Assembly (NCBI GenBank): GCA_038204465.1
Contig: JBBRCX010000003.1
Span: forward strand, 29,433-93,432
DNA: 64,000 bases
Source of the DNA: JBBRCX01 sp038204465
GTDB lineage: Bacteria > Planctomycetota > Phycisphaerae > Tepidisphaerales > Tepidisphaeraceae
Direction of reading: 5' to 3'
Shown here in pieces: positions 9,316 through 18,214 of this stretch. Below the pieces are notes generated by a model, which searched no databases, was not told where the DNA came from, and saw only the letters and a list, made by a program, of their open reading frames with translations. The position numbers were made by a program, and so were the translations under genes. How positions within the stretch are numbered: position 1 is the stretch's first letter; each line of letters begins with the position of its first letter.

Positions 9316-10248
9316 TTATTTCTTGGCGGCGCCGCTCTTGGCTGCATCCGGCGCCTGCGGCGCCGGTTGAATGTCTTTGAGGCAGGTCTTGTCACCGTCC
9401 TGGCGGGTCTTGTAGACGACGGCGCTATTGGACTTGAGCTTGCGCGCTTCGCCCATGACCTTGCTGTCGGCGGCCCACTTCTTTCCCTGCAGTTTCCCGA
9501 CAACGATGAGTGTGAGAGATTTCCCATCCTGTTCGAGCTCGACCGCCGGGACCTTCTGCCCCTCCGCATCGGCCTCGGTCATCTTGATAAACTTGCCGTT
9601 CTCCGGCGGCTTGTAGGGCTCAATGCTGACCAGCGTGGGCACAGAGCCGCGACGAACTTCAGCATCGACGACATCGCCGGCTTTGAGGGAATCCACCACT
9701 CCAACGATCTTCGGATCGGGCGCCGGATCCGGGGTCTTCTGCTTTGGGTCGGTCTTCTCAGGCTTGATCAGTGGGATGGATGTTGTGATCTCCTCGCCAA
9801 ACTTGCTCAGGACCACCGTCACCTGCGGCGGCTTTGCCTCCTTCTTTTCCGACTTCACGAAAACGTATCCGGTAGGGGTCTCCTCCCCTGGCAATGGCGT
9901 GAACGGCGCGAGCGATTTGATCACCGGCTTGCCCTGCTCGGCGCTCATCTCAACCTTGAGCAAGTCGCCCTTCTTCGACGCGTTGACGACCTGCAGCACC
10001 CCGGGAAGGGGATCATAACCTTTGGTGGGATCCGTATTGGGAACGACCAGCTCGCCGCCACGGCCGCCTGGCGTTGCCGACTCGAAGGCCAGCAGCATCA
10101 CCGGGTGGCCGTTGGCCGCGCCCTTGCGCGACCCAATGAACTTCATCACCCGGGTGTTCTCCTCCGCTCGAACAGAGGGCGTGAAGCAGAACGTAAGAAC
10201 AAGCATCGCCAACAGGGCGGCGCGAGACAGACGCATGCGCTGACGCAT
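9316..10248 (-). CDS. Secreted protein of unknown function with three internal repeats
   Basis: A 310-residue protein with a Sec signal peptide (cleavage near SVRAEE). I recognise no family. Three spaced segments share a pattern of a hydrophobic-acidic strand, a short turn and a ...SLxPF / SIEPY / DIQPA ending: around residues 95-118, 200-222 and 280-300. The middle is a Lys/Pro-rich linker. The ATG at 10248 is supported by GAGGAG 8 bases upstream. It faces the amidase gene tail to tail, with stops 15 bp apart. A large antisense frame over this gene is a GC-bias shadow. Confidence 0.7.
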   Translation of the reverse strand: MRQRMRLSRAALLAMLVLTFCFTPSVRAEENTRVMKFIGSRKGAANGHPVMLLAFESATPGGRGGELVVPNTDPTKGYDPLPGVLQVVNASKKGDLLKVEMSAEQGKPVIKSLAPFTPLPGEETPTGYVFVKSEKKEAKPPQVTVVLSKFGEEITTSIPLIKPEKTDPKQKTPDPAPDPKIVGVVDSLKAGDVVDAEVRRGSVPTLVSIEPYKPPENGKFIKMTEADAEGQKVPAVELEQDGKSLTLIVVGKLQGKKWAADSKVMGEARKLKSNSAVVYKTRQDGDKTCLKDIQPAPQAPDAAKSGAAKK

Positions 10249-10377
10249 GGGCAAAGCTCCTCGATTACGCGTGCCGGTCCGGGGCCTGGATGATTCCCCC
10301 GCGACAATAGGCTATCGCAAGAAATGCCCGGCCCACAAGGGACATGCCAACTGCATCGTTCTCCAGGCGGGAATGGC

Positions 10378-11121
10378 CTATTTGAAGGGAAGGATGTAGC
10401 GATCGTCCTGGGCATAGCCGCGCGTGATGTACTCGACATGTCCGTCCGCGAAGGCGGCGTTTCCCCGCGCTTCCTTATCGGCGATGGACTTCTTCCGCTT
10501 CTCATGCCGGCTCGCCAGCCGGTCGACCGATGGGAACGTAGGGGCCTTGCCCGTTACCTGCTTGGCGGCCCAGGCGCCGTCATTGATGGTCCGCTCCTCT
10601 TCCTCAATGAACAGGATTTTCTCAGAAGACCGGACCACGTTGGAAATCTTCAGGTTCCTCACGAACGCCGGATTGATCGGAGGCTCGCTGGGCGGAATCT
10701 CGTGCGGGTTGGAGAGAAAGATGTTCATCGCATAGCTGTATCGGTACGGACCGGACCCATCGTCCTTCTTGTGCTGTTCGACGTTGTCCGAAGGACATCG
10801 GAAGACGTCGAGCTTCAGCGGCTTGCTGAGATAAGGCGCAATGGGCGATTCGTTGGGATCGCGGCCCGGCTGCCAATAGAACCAGTCGCGTTTGGAGATG
10901 CGCGTTTTAAGCCCCTGGGACGGCGCGGGCAAGACGCCCCTGCTCTCGTTGAGATAGCCCGTCCACGCAGTTCCAAGCTGCTTCAGGTTGCTCGAGCACT
11001 TGGTCTTATTTGCCTGCTCTCGCGCGGCGTTGATCGTCGGCAGAAGGATGGAGATCAACAGGGCGATGATCCCGATGACAATCAGCAATTCGACGAGCGT
11101 GAATGCAGTGCGACGCTTCAA
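10378..11121 (-). CDS. Prepilin-type N-methylation protein, DUF1559-like
   Basis: A 247-residue pseudopilin-like protein. The N-terminus carries the class III signal: KRRTAFTLVELLIVIGIIA, with cleavage expected before the Phe and a Glu at +5. The body has the SNLKQLGTA region and ends in a FADGHVEYI segment, matching the H-X9-DG C-terminal type that is abundant in Planctomycetota. The signal is expected to be cut by a prepilin peptidase such as the one at 49016. It lies between hflX and the three-repeat secreted protein on the same strand. The substrate or assembly is unknown. Confidence 0.88.
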   Translation of the reverse strand: MKRRTAFTLVELLIVIGIIALLISILLPTINAAREQANKTKCSSNLKQLGTAWTGYLNESRGVLPAPSQGLKTRISKRDWFYWQPGRDPNESPIAPYLSKPLKLDVFRCPSDNVEQHKKDDGSGPYRYSYAMNIFLSNPHEIPPSEPPINPAFVRNLKISNVVRSSEKILFIEEEERTINDGAWAAKQVTGKAPTFPSVDRLASRHEKRKKSIADKEARGNAAFADGHVEYITRGYAQDDRYILPFK

Positions 11122-11198
11122 TGCAGGCCTTTCCGAAAAGGGCGATCTTTCCTTTATCGATCCTGGCAGTCCGCGGGGTGCCTTTCCGGATCATGCAA

Positions 11199-12587
11199 TT
11201 AATGCGATTCCAGCGCGGCTGGATTGCGCGCTGCGCGGCGGCGCGGCTCCAGCGCATTAACCGACTTCACCTCTACCTGTTCATTACGCGACAGGTCGGC
11301 AAAGGTGCGGCGGCCCATCACGGCATGGAGCTCGATCCGCCCGTCGTTGAACCGCCGGTCGTGAACGCGCGAGTGTGACTCAATGAACGCGATGAGCCGG
11401 CCGTTGGTCACGTCGGCTTCGAGCGTCACGTCGACCTGCTGCCCGCGGACGGCCTGGTAGACAGCTTCGGCGACTTCGGCGAGGCCCTGGCCGGTGCGGG
11501 CGCTGATGGGCACCGCGTCGGGATAGAGCGTCCGCCAGAAGGGGAACGCGGATTCGCCTTCCTCGGTGTCGACCTTGTTCAGAAGCAGCAGCTCGGGGTT
11601 CTCGGTTACGCCAATCTCCTTGAGCACGCCATGCACCGAGTCGAACTGCTGCTGGGCATGGGGATGACCGACGTCGAGCACGTGCAGGAGCAGGTCGGCG
11701 TGCACCGCTTCCTCCAGCGTCGCCCTGAAGCTGGCCACGAGGTTGTGGGGCAAGTCGCGCACGAAGCCGACGGTATCGCTTAGCAACACCTCGGTGCCGC
11801 GCTCCAGCCGCCAGGCTCGCGTCTTGGTGTCGAGGGTGGCGAAGAGCTTGTCGTCGGCGTAGGTGCCGGCAGCGGTCAGCGTGTTGAACAGCGTGCTCTT
11901 GCCGGCATTGGTGTAACCGACGATGCAGACGGTGAAATGCTCGAGGTTGCGCTGGGCGACGAGGCGCGATTTGCGCGCCTGGATATGGGCGATCTCGCGT
12001 TTCAGTTCGCCGATTCGCTTGCGGACGATGCGGCGGTCGATTTCCAGCTGCTGCTCGCCGGGGCCGCGCGTGCCGATGCCGGCCGGGGCGCCGCCGGCGA
12101 TGCGCTCGAGGTGACCCCACATGCGCGTGAGCCGCGGGTAGGTATACTCCATCTGGGCGAGGCCGACCTGAAGCTTCGCTTCGTGCGTCTGCGCGCGGGT
12201 GGCGAAGATGTCGAGGATCAGCTCCGAGCGATCCAGGACCTTGATCCCTTCGCCGCGCTTCGAGCCGACTTCTTCGTTGATGAGTTTCTCGAGACTGCCG
12301 ATCTGCCCTGGCGAGAGATCGTTGTCGAAGACAATGACGTCCGCCTTGTTCTTCTTCGCGAGTTGGGCGATCTCGATCGCCTTGCCGCTGCCGACGTAGG
12401 TGCCGCTGTCGATCCTGTGCCGCTTCTGCAGCACCGTGCCGACGACCTTCGCGCCTGCCGTCCGGGCGAGCGACGCGAGCTCGCCGAGCGGATCGCGGGG
12501 GTCGGCGGTCGAACGCGGAAGAATCACTCCGACAAGGATCGCCCGCTCCTGGCGGACCGACAGTTCAGTGCGTTTTAGTTCCGACAA
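11199..12587 (-). CDS. hflX: GTPase HflX
   Basis: A 462-residue ribosome-associated GTPase of the Obg/HflX group, thought to split stalled ribosomes after heat stress. The N-terminal HflX domain (residues 15-200) has DLSPGQIGSLE and the GGAPAGIGTRGPGE loop. The G domain follows: GYTNAGKST (G1, about residue 225), DTVGFVRDLP (G3) and LLLNKVD (G4). The arginine-rich tail after residue 430 is lineage-specific. Length is close to the E. coli protein (426). The prepilin-like gene follows on the same strand after 77 bp. Confidence 0.93.
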   Translation of the reverse strand: MSELKRTELSVRQERAILVGVILPRSTADPRDPLGELASLARTAGAKVVGTVLQKRHRIDSGTYVGSGKAIEIAQLAKKNKADVIVFDNDLSPGQIGSLEKLINEEVGSKRGEGIKVLDRSELILDIFATRAQTHEAKLQVGLAQMEYTYPRLTRMWGHLERIAGGAPAGIGTRGPGEQQLEIDRRIVRKRIGELKREIAHIQARKSRLVAQRNLEHFTVCIVGYTNAGKSTLFNTLTAAGTYADDKLFATLDTKTRAWRLERGTEVLLSDTVGFVRDLPHNLVASFRATLEEAVHADLLLHVLDVGHPHAQQQFDSVHGVLKEIGVTENPELLLLNKVDTEEGESAFPFWRTLYPDAVPISARTGQGLAEVAEAVYQAVRGQQVDVTLEADVTNGRLIAFIESHSRVHDRRFNDGRIELHAVMGRRTFADLSRNEQVEVKSVNALEPRRRAARNPAALESH

Positions 12588-12847
12588 AAGTCAGTTCCCT
12601 CCCGCCTTTGCGGCGCCGATACGACCATCATTCTGTCTTGCCAAGCATTATACGGCGCGAGACGCCATCAGGCCCATGTGAAACTATGCGTCGCCCAACC
12701 TGAACGATCCCGGGCGCAAGATATCCGGTCGAGGCGATCCCGCTGTACCCGCGAAGGTGAGGCCGGCTCGTTTGAGCAGCCCGGCGCTCCTGCTAAGATG
12801 CCCGCCCCAGGAGCGGCGCGGGTCCCCCGGCGCGGCGGCAGGGGACT

Positions 12848-14356
12848 ATGGCCATCAAGTTTGAGATCTACCGGGACGGCAAGCGCCTGACCGCCTTCGA
12901 GCCGGTGGCAGCGATGGCCATCGGGCCCGAGAGCGTGCCGATCTCGGGGGAAGTTTTCTTCAAAGACTCCCTGCTGGTGGTGAATCGTCGCGACGAGCAC
13001 GCGACGGGGGTTGCGCTGCTCTGGGACTGCGGGCCGCTGGGCGCGTTTCACATCGAGACGACGCGCATGCCGCCGCGGGACAAACCCTACATCCTGAATG
13101 TCGAGCTGGCGCGTTTTCGGCTGATGAAGGTGATGCAGAAGCAGGAGGACTGGAGCCTCTTCGATTTCCCCAAGGCGGAGAAGTTCGCGCAGCGGTTCCA
13201 CGAAGCCCAGATGTTGTTCGCCGAGGCGCTGGGAAAGCTGCATGAGCCGGAGGCGGCGTCACAACTGGCGGACCGGTCGCTGGAGATGGCGCTGGACCTG
13301 TCGGAGAACCTGGCGGAGTTCCATGGCGACCTGCTGCTCAGCCGCCGGCGGCTGAGCGGATCGTTTGTGAAGCACATCTTCGGTTGCCGCGTCGACCCGA
13401 CGGTTCAAAACGAGCGGTACCGCGAGACTGCGGCGACGCAGTTTGACTATGCGATCCTGCCCATGAGCTGGAAGCACATGCAGCCGCAGGAGAATCAGTT
13501 CAACACGCAGGCGGTTGACGAGTGGCTGGAGATGCTGAGCCGCCGGCGCGTGCCGACGATCGCCGGTCCGCTGATCCGGCTTGACGAAGACAGCGTTCCG
13601 GACTGGATGGTGATCTGGGAGCACGACTTCGACATGCTGCGCGAGATGGCGTACGAGTACGTCCAGAAGATCGTCACCCGCTATCGGAAGATCGTCGGGG
13701 TGTGGAACGTGGTGGCGGGGATCCAGACGAATGCCGCGTTCACGCTGACGTTCGAGCAGATCATCGAGCTCACGCGACTGCTGGTCTCGCAGGTGAAGAC
13801 GATCCTGCCGAACGCCCGGACGCTGGTGAGCATCACCCACCCATTCGGCGAATATCACGCCCGGCCGAAGCAGAGCGTGGCGCCGATGCTCTATGCGGAG
13901 ATGGTGGCGCAGGCGGGGATCAACTTCGAGGCGTTCGGGCTGGAGATCGAGATGGGCGTTCCGGCGCCCGGGATGTTCGTGCGCGACCTGTTCCAGCTGA
14001 GCAGCCTGCTCGACAAGTTTTCGACGCTGGGGCGGCCGGTTTTCCTGACGGCGGTGTGCGCGCCGGGCAGGCCGGGCCCGGACCCGACCGATCAATCCGA
14101 GGGCCGGCTCAACCCGAGCCTCGCGGGGCGCTGGCGGCGGGCGTGGGACGCGCAGCTGCAGGCGGAGTGGATGGAAGCGGTTTACCAGATGGCGCTCAGC
14201 AAACCGTTCATCGAGAGCATCGCCTGGGGAAACCTGGCGGACCTGCATCAGACCATGCCCGCCGGCGGACTGCTGGACGACATGCTGCGGCCCAAGCCGG
14301 CATTCGCGAAGTTGCAGCAGATGCGCGAGAAGTTTAAGCAGATCAAGAAGGGGTGA
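12848..14356 (+). CDS. GH10-like protein lacking the acid/base glutamate
   Basis: A 502-residue cytoplasmic-looking protein (no signal peptide). Residues 1-160 form an unassigned N-terminal domain. From about residue 170 a GH10 barrel can be followed: SFVKHIFGC, FDYAILPMSWKHMQP, PTIAGPLIRL, and the C-terminal IESIAWGNLADL. The GH10 acid/base motif WDVVNEA is here W286-N-V-V-A-G291, so the glutamate is glycine. The nucleophile position may be kept as E366 in GLEIEMG. Activity as a xylanase is therefore doubtful. AGGGG lies 4 bases before the ATG. hflX is divergent across 260 bp. A noncatalytic carbohydrate-binding role is possible but unproven. Confidence 0.72.
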   Translation: MAIKFEIYRDGKRLTAFEPVAAMAIGPESVPISGEVFFKDSLLVVNRRDEHATGVALLWDCGPLGAFHIETTRMPPRDKPYILNVELARFRLMKVMQKQEDWSLFDFPKAEKFAQRFHEAQMLFAEALGKLHEPEAASQLADRSLEMALDLSENLAEFHGDLLLSRRRLSGSFVKHIFGCRVDPTVQNERYRETAATQFDYAILPMSWKHMQPQENQFNTQAVDEWLEMLSRRRVPTIAGPLIRLDEDSVPDWMVIWEHDFDMLREMAYEYVQKIVTRYRKIVGVWNVVAGIQTNAAFTLTFEQIIELTRLLVSQVKTILPNARTLVSITHPFGEYHARPKQSVAPMLYAEMVAQAGINFEAFGLEIEMGVPAPGMFVRDLFQLSSLLDKFSTLGRPVFLTAVCAPGRPGPDPTDQSEGRLNPSLAGRWRRAWDAQLQAEWMEAVYQMALSKPFIESIAWGNLADLHQTMPAGGLLDDMLRPKPAFAKLQQMREKFKQIKKG

Positions 14357-14358
14357 TG

Positions 14359-14394
14359 GGATTTGCGATTTTCGATTTGCGATTTTCGATTGAT
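14359..14394. repeat. Short AT-rich GATTTGCGATTTTC tandem repeat
   Basis: Two units of ATTTGCGATTTTCG followed by a partial unit, directly after the GH10-like stop codon. A related repeat (units of GATTTYYGATTTTTG type) lies at 47563-47597 next to frr. Confidence 0.6.
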
Positions 14395-14422
14395 TAAGCG
14401 GGGGAGCGGCGTTTGTTGAGCT

Positions 14423-14827
14423 ATGGAGATCTGGAACTCCTCGCAGCGGCGGGCGCTGATTGTCCTGATGGGACTGCTCGCGATCTACCTCGCGGTTCGA
14501 GTGGTCCGGAATCGAACGTTTGTCAGCGATCCCCAGCCGCCGCGAGGCGCGCGGTTTGACGAGCTGGCGGATCGGTTGGATCCGAACACGGCGACGTGGG
14601 AGGAACTGGCGGCGCTGCCGACGCTGGGGGAGAAGCGGGCCAGGACAATCGTGGAGTTTCGCGAGAAGTTTGCTGCGCTACATGCCGGCGACATCGCTTT
14701 CCGAAAGACTGGGGACCTGACGAAAGTGAAGGGGATTGGGGCGGCGACGGTGGAGACGATCGAGCCGCATCTGATGTTTCCTGGTTGTGATGCTCTGCCA
14801 AGTTCTCGTGTCAGCGGGCCGCGCTGA
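14423..14827 (+). CDS. Membrane-anchored helix-hairpin-helix (ComEA-like) protein
   Basis: A 134-residue protein with one N-terminal membrane segment (residues 10-27) and a helix-hairpin-helix DNA-binding domain (residues 50-118: LDPNTATWEELAALPTLGEKRA, then GDLTKVKGIGAATVETI). The layout anchor-linker-HhH matches ComEA, the DNA receptor of competence, and related planctomycete proteins. ComEC and other competence genes are not in the window, so a competence role is only inferred. It precedes uvrB by 83 bp on the same strand. Confidence 0.8.
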   Translation: MEIWNSSQRRALIVLMGLLAIYLAVRVVRNRTFVSDPQPPRGARFDELADRLDPNTATWEELAALPTLGEKRARTIVEFREKFAALHAGDIAFRKTGDLTKVKGIGAATVETIEPHLMFPGCDALPSSRVSGPR

Positions 14828-14910
14828 AACATTGTTGTTCCCGCGTGCGCATCGACCCGCCAGGCGGCGTAAGCGTACAATGGCAGGGTTGCTGGTCGGA
14901 GACAGAAGCG

Positions 14911-16977
14911 ATGGCGGGATTCAAGGTGGTCAGCTCGTTTGAGCCGCAGGGCGATCAGCCGCAGGCGATCGACAAGCTGGTGGCGGGGATTCACAACGGG
15001 CGGCGGCACCAGACGCTGATGGGCGTCACCGGGTCGGGCAAGACCTTTACGATGGCGCAGACGATCGCGCGGGTGAACAAGCCAACCCTGGTGATCAGCC
15101 ATAACAAGACGCTGGCGGCCCAGCTGTATGAAGAGTTCAAGGACCTGTTCCCGCACAACGCGGTGGGCTACTTCGTCAGCTATTACGATTACTACCAGCC
15201 TGAAGCGTATATCCCGCAGCGCGACATCTACATCGAGAAGGACGCGAGCCGCAACGACGACCTGGACCGGCTGAGGCTGTCGGCGACGAGCAACCTGGTG
15301 AGCCGGGAAGACGTGCTGCTGGTGGCGTCGGTGAGCTGCATCTTCGGGCTGGGCTCGCCGGTGGATTACCAGCGCAGCGTGCTGCCTATCCGCAGGGACA
15401 TCGAGACCGACCGCGACGAGATGCTGCGGAAATTGATCGACCTGCAGTACGCCCGCAATGACATGGACTTCAAGCGCGGCACCTTCCGCGTGCGCGGCGA
15501 CGTCGTTGAGCTGCATCCGTCCTACGAAGAGTTCGCCTATCGCATCGAATTCTTCGGCGATCAGATCACCACCATCGACGCGATCAACCCGCTGACCGGC
15601 GAGCTGCTGCGCAGCGAGGACCAGATCTTCATCTACCCGGCGGTGCACTACGTGATGCCGGAGGACCGCGTGGCCGGCGCGGTGGCTTCGATCCGGGAGG
15701 AGCTGGAGCATCGGGTCATGCAGCTTCGCGGCGAAGCCAAGCTGCTGGAGGCGCAGCGGCTGCTCGCGCGGACGAAATATGACATCGAGATGATCCTCGA
15801 GGTCGGGTATTGCAGCGGCATCGAGAACTACAGCCGGCACCTGGATGGGCGCAAGCCGGGCGAGAAGCCGTATACGCTGGTGGATTATTTTCCCAAGGAC
15901 TACCTGCTGATCATCGACGAGTCGCACGTGACGCTGCCGCAGCTCAAGGCGATGTACAACGGCGACCGGCAGCGCAAGGAGGTGCTGGTCGAGCATGGCT
16001 TCCGCCTGCCCAGCGCGATGGACAACCGGCCCCTGAAATACGAAGAGTTCGAGCAGATGTGGAACGAGGTGGTGTTCGTCTCGGCCACGCCCGGGAAGAT
16101 CGAGCTGGAAAAGAGCGGCGGCGAAGTGGTCGAGCAGGTGATCCGCCCGACGGGCCTGATCGATCCGGAGATCGAGGTGCGGCCCGCGCAGGGTCAGGTG
16201 CCGCATTTGCTGTCGGAGATCAAGCAGCGCGCCGAGGCCGGCGAGCGCGTGCTGGTGACGACGCTGACGAAACGGCTGGCGGAGGACCTGAGCGCGTACA
16301 TCCAGGAGGCGGGGATCCGCGGCCGCTACCTGCACAGCGAGATCCAGACGCTGGAGCGGGTGGAGATCCTGAAAGAACTGCGGCAGGGCGACTTCGACGT
16401 GCTGGTGGGGATCAACCTGCTTCGCGAGGGGCTGGACCTGCCCGAGGTGTCGATGGTGGCGATCCTCGATGCGGACAAGGCGGGGTTCCTGCGCAGCGAG
16501 ACGTCCTTGATCCAGACGATCGGGCGCGCGGCGCGGAACGTGAACGCCAAGGTGATCCTCTATGCCGACACGGTGACGCCCGCGATGCAGAAGGCGATGG
16601 ACGAGACGAAGCGGCGGCGTGACGTGCAGAGGCAGTACAACGCCGACCACGGCATCACCCCGCAGACGGTGAAGAAGGCGATCCGCACGACGATCCAATC
16701 GGAGGTGCGGGCGCGTCACACGGCGCAGGAGGCGATCAAAGCGAGCGAATCCGAGTTCGACCAGACCGAGATCATCCGATTGCTGGAAGAGGAGATGCTC
16801 GAGGCCGCCCGCAACCTGGAATTCGAGCGTGCGGCGCAGCTGCGCGACAAGCTGAATGAGATGAAGGGGGCTCCGACGATCAAGAGCGGCAGCAGCTGGG
16901 CACCGGACGAGGGCGAGCAGCGAAAGATCTGGCAGCCCAGGACGAGCACGCGGCACGGAAAGCGCGTGGCGAAATAG
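14911..16977 (+). CDS. uvrB: Excinuclease ABC subunit B
   Basis: A 688-residue UvrB, the damage-verifying helicase of nucleotide excision repair. Walker A is GVTGSGKT (about residue 40), the beta-hairpin YYDYYQPEAYIP is intact, DESHVTLPQ follows near residue 335, and helicase motifs V/VI read VGINLLREGLDLPEV and QTIGRAARN. The C-terminal UVR motif (EAARNLEFERAAQLRDKL) that docks UvrC is present. The ATG at 14911 is chosen because MAGFKVVSSFEPQGDQP is the conserved start; the GTG at 14845 adds an unsupported leader. nadC follows after 41 bp. Confidence 0.96.
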   Translation: MAGFKVVSSFEPQGDQPQAIDKLVAGIHNGRRHQTLMGVTGSGKTFTMAQTIARVNKPTLVISHNKTLAAQLYEEFKDLFPHNAVGYFVSYYDYYQPEAYIPQRDIYIEKDASRNDDLDRLRLSATSNLVSREDVLLVASVSCIFGLGSPVDYQRSVLPIRRDIETDRDEMLRKLIDLQYARNDMDFKRGTFRVRGDVVELHPSYEEFAYRIEFFGDQITTIDAINPLTGELLRSEDQIFIYPAVHYVMPEDRVAGAVASIREELEHRVMQLRGEAKLLEAQRLLARTKYDIEMILEVGYCSGIENYSRHLDGRKPGEKPYTLVDYFPKDYLLIIDESHVTLPQLKAMYNGDRQRKEVLVEHGFRLPSAMDNRPLKYEEFEQMWNEVVFVSATPGKIELEKSGGEVVEQVIRPTGLIDPEIEVRPAQGQVPHLLSEIKQRAEAGERVLVTTLTKRLAEDLSAYIQEAGIRGRYLHSEIQTLERVEILKELRQGDFDVLVGINLLREGLDLPEVSMVAILDADKAGFLRSETSLIQTIGRAARNVNAKVILYADTVTPAMQKAMDETKRRRDVQRQYNADHGITPQTVKKAIRTTIQSEVRARHTAQEAIKASESEFDQTEIIRLLEEEMLEAARNLEFERAAQLRDKLNEMKGAPTIKSGSSWAPDEGEQRKIWQPRTSTRHGKRVAK

Positions 16978-17018
16978 GTCGCTGCCAAGGCCAGCGTTCG
17001 CACAATGGAGTAAAAGCG

Positions 17019-17918
17019 ATGTTTCCATTTCCCGGCTACGAAGAGCTGCGTGACCTGATCCAGCTTGCCCGGCGCGAGGACCTGCGCGATGACGACGTGA
17101 CGAGCCGGCTGACGGTTTCGGAGGAGGCCGTCGGGGTGGGGACCTTGGTGCAGCGGGAGGTGGGGATTGTCTGCGGGCTGCCGATCGTGGAGATGATCTG
17201 CCGGACGTATGACGAGCGGCTGCGGGTGGAGATGATTCCGGGGTTTCACATGGAGGTGATCGAGGGGCGGTTCAGCGATGCGCGGTCTTCGCCGCTGCTG
17301 CGGATGCGCGGGCCGTTGCGGGCGCTTTTGTCGGCCGAGCGGGTGGTGTTGAACTTCCTGCAGCATCTCTCGGGGGTGGCGACGAACACCCACCGGTTCG
17401 TGCGGCGGGTGGCGGGGACGGGGGCGAAGATCTACGACACGCGCAAGACGATTCCGGGGATGCGGCTGCTGGACAAATACGCGGTGCGCTGCGGCGGGGG
17501 GTTCAATCATCGCATCGGGCTGTATGACGGGCTGCTCATCAAGGACAACCATCTCGCGGCGATCCCGCTGAAGGAGATGGCGGCGAACCTGGCGCAGGTG
17601 GTGGGCCGCTGCCGGGCGGAGGACGCTTCGCGGCTGGTGGAGATCGAGGTGGATACGCTCGATCAGCTGCGCGAGGTGCTGAAGGTGGAGGGCGTCGGGG
17701 TGATCCTGCTGGACAACATGGACTGCCCGAAAATGCAGGCAGCGGTGGAGATGCGCGGCCGGGCGGGGAAGAAGGGCGTGATCGAGCTGGAAGCTTCGGG
17801 CGGCGTGACGTTGGAGACGGTTCGGTCAATTTCGGCGACGGGAGTGGAGCGGATCGCGGTGGGGGCGCTGACGCATTCGGCCCCGGCGCTGGATATCGGG
17901 CTGGATATTGAAGGGTAA
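17019..17918 (+). CDS. nadC: Nicotinate-nucleotide pyrophosphorylase (carboxylating)
   Basis: A 299-residue quinolinate phosphoribosyltransferase, which makes nicotinate mononucleotide from quinolinate and PRPP in de novo NAD synthesis. Motifs: AREDLRDDDVTSRL, NFLQHLSGVAT, YDTRKTIPGMRLLDKYAV, KDNHLA and VILLDNM, all in order and at the usual positions. Length is normal. nadA and nadB are not in the window. The last 34 bases of the gene are repeated exactly 159 bp downstream (18042-18075). Confidence 0.95.
   Translation: MFPFPGYEELRDLIQLARREDLRDDDVTSRLTVSEEAVGVGTLVQREVGIVCGLPIVEMICRTYDERLRVEMIPGFHMEVIEGRFSDARSSPLLRMRGPLRALLSAERVVLNFLQHLSGVATNTHRFVRRVAGTGAKIYDTRKTIPGMRLLDKYAVRCGGGFNHRIGLYDGLLIKDNHLAAIPLKEMAANLAQVVGRCRAEDASRLVEIEVDTLDQLREVLKVEGVGVILLDNMDCPKMQAAVEMRGRAGKKGVIELEASGGVTLETVRSISATGVERIAVGALTHSAPALDIGLDIEG
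17883..17916 (+). repeat. 34-bp duplication, copy 1 (3' end of nadC)
   Basis: The nadC end, from CCGGCGCTGG to ATTGAAGGGT, recurs base for base at 18042-18075. The two copies are followed by different bases (AATT here, GATC there). Confidence 0.9.
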
Positions 17919-18041
17919 TTTGCGGTGCACGCCGACGAGATTTTCGAACCGCGCATCCACGTCGCGTGGGCGCGATGGGTAAACCGGGCAAGACGCGTCG
18001 GTGCGCTCTGACGGATTAAGCCCGGAAGAGCGAGCATGCTG

Positions 18042-18075
18042 CCGGCGCTGGATATCGGGCTGGATATTGAAGGGT
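18042..18075 (+). repeat. 34-bp duplication, copy 2 of the nadC 3' end
   Basis: An exact copy of 17883-17916. It sits in frame behind an ATG at 18036, giving a 13-codon frame that ends in the same residues as NadC (PALDIGLDIEG). There is no similarity to nadC upstream of the copy, so it looks like a fragment left by local duplication. Confidence 0.9.
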
Positions 18076-18186
18076 GATCAGCCGGTCTCGGATGGAACAC
18101 ACGTCAGGGGCGCATCTGCCCGACCCGAACGGTTAAAACGAAAGAGATCGCAAATGCGCGAAGTAAAAAAAATGTGGAACCAGCGG

Positions 18187-18214
18187 TTGACACAAGAACA
18201 AAAGAATGTATCAT
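18187..18214 (+). promoter_or_regulatory. Sigma-70-type promoter of putative RNA element, copy A
   Basis: TTGACA (18187-18192), 16-base spacer, TATCAT (18209-18214). The 20 bases from 18203 match the second copy at 57594-57613 with one change. It is not followed by a start codon with a plausible gene. Confidence 0.75.

Noticed and set aside
9367..10293. 308-codon plus frame opposite the three-repeat secreted protein
   Set aside because: The minus frame has a signal peptide, a good ribosome-binding site and internal repeats; the plus frame has none.
14485..17028. 847-codon open frame opposite uvrB
   Set aside because: Antisense shadow: His/Arg/Leu/Val-rich composition and no motifs, while the plus strand is plainly UvrB.
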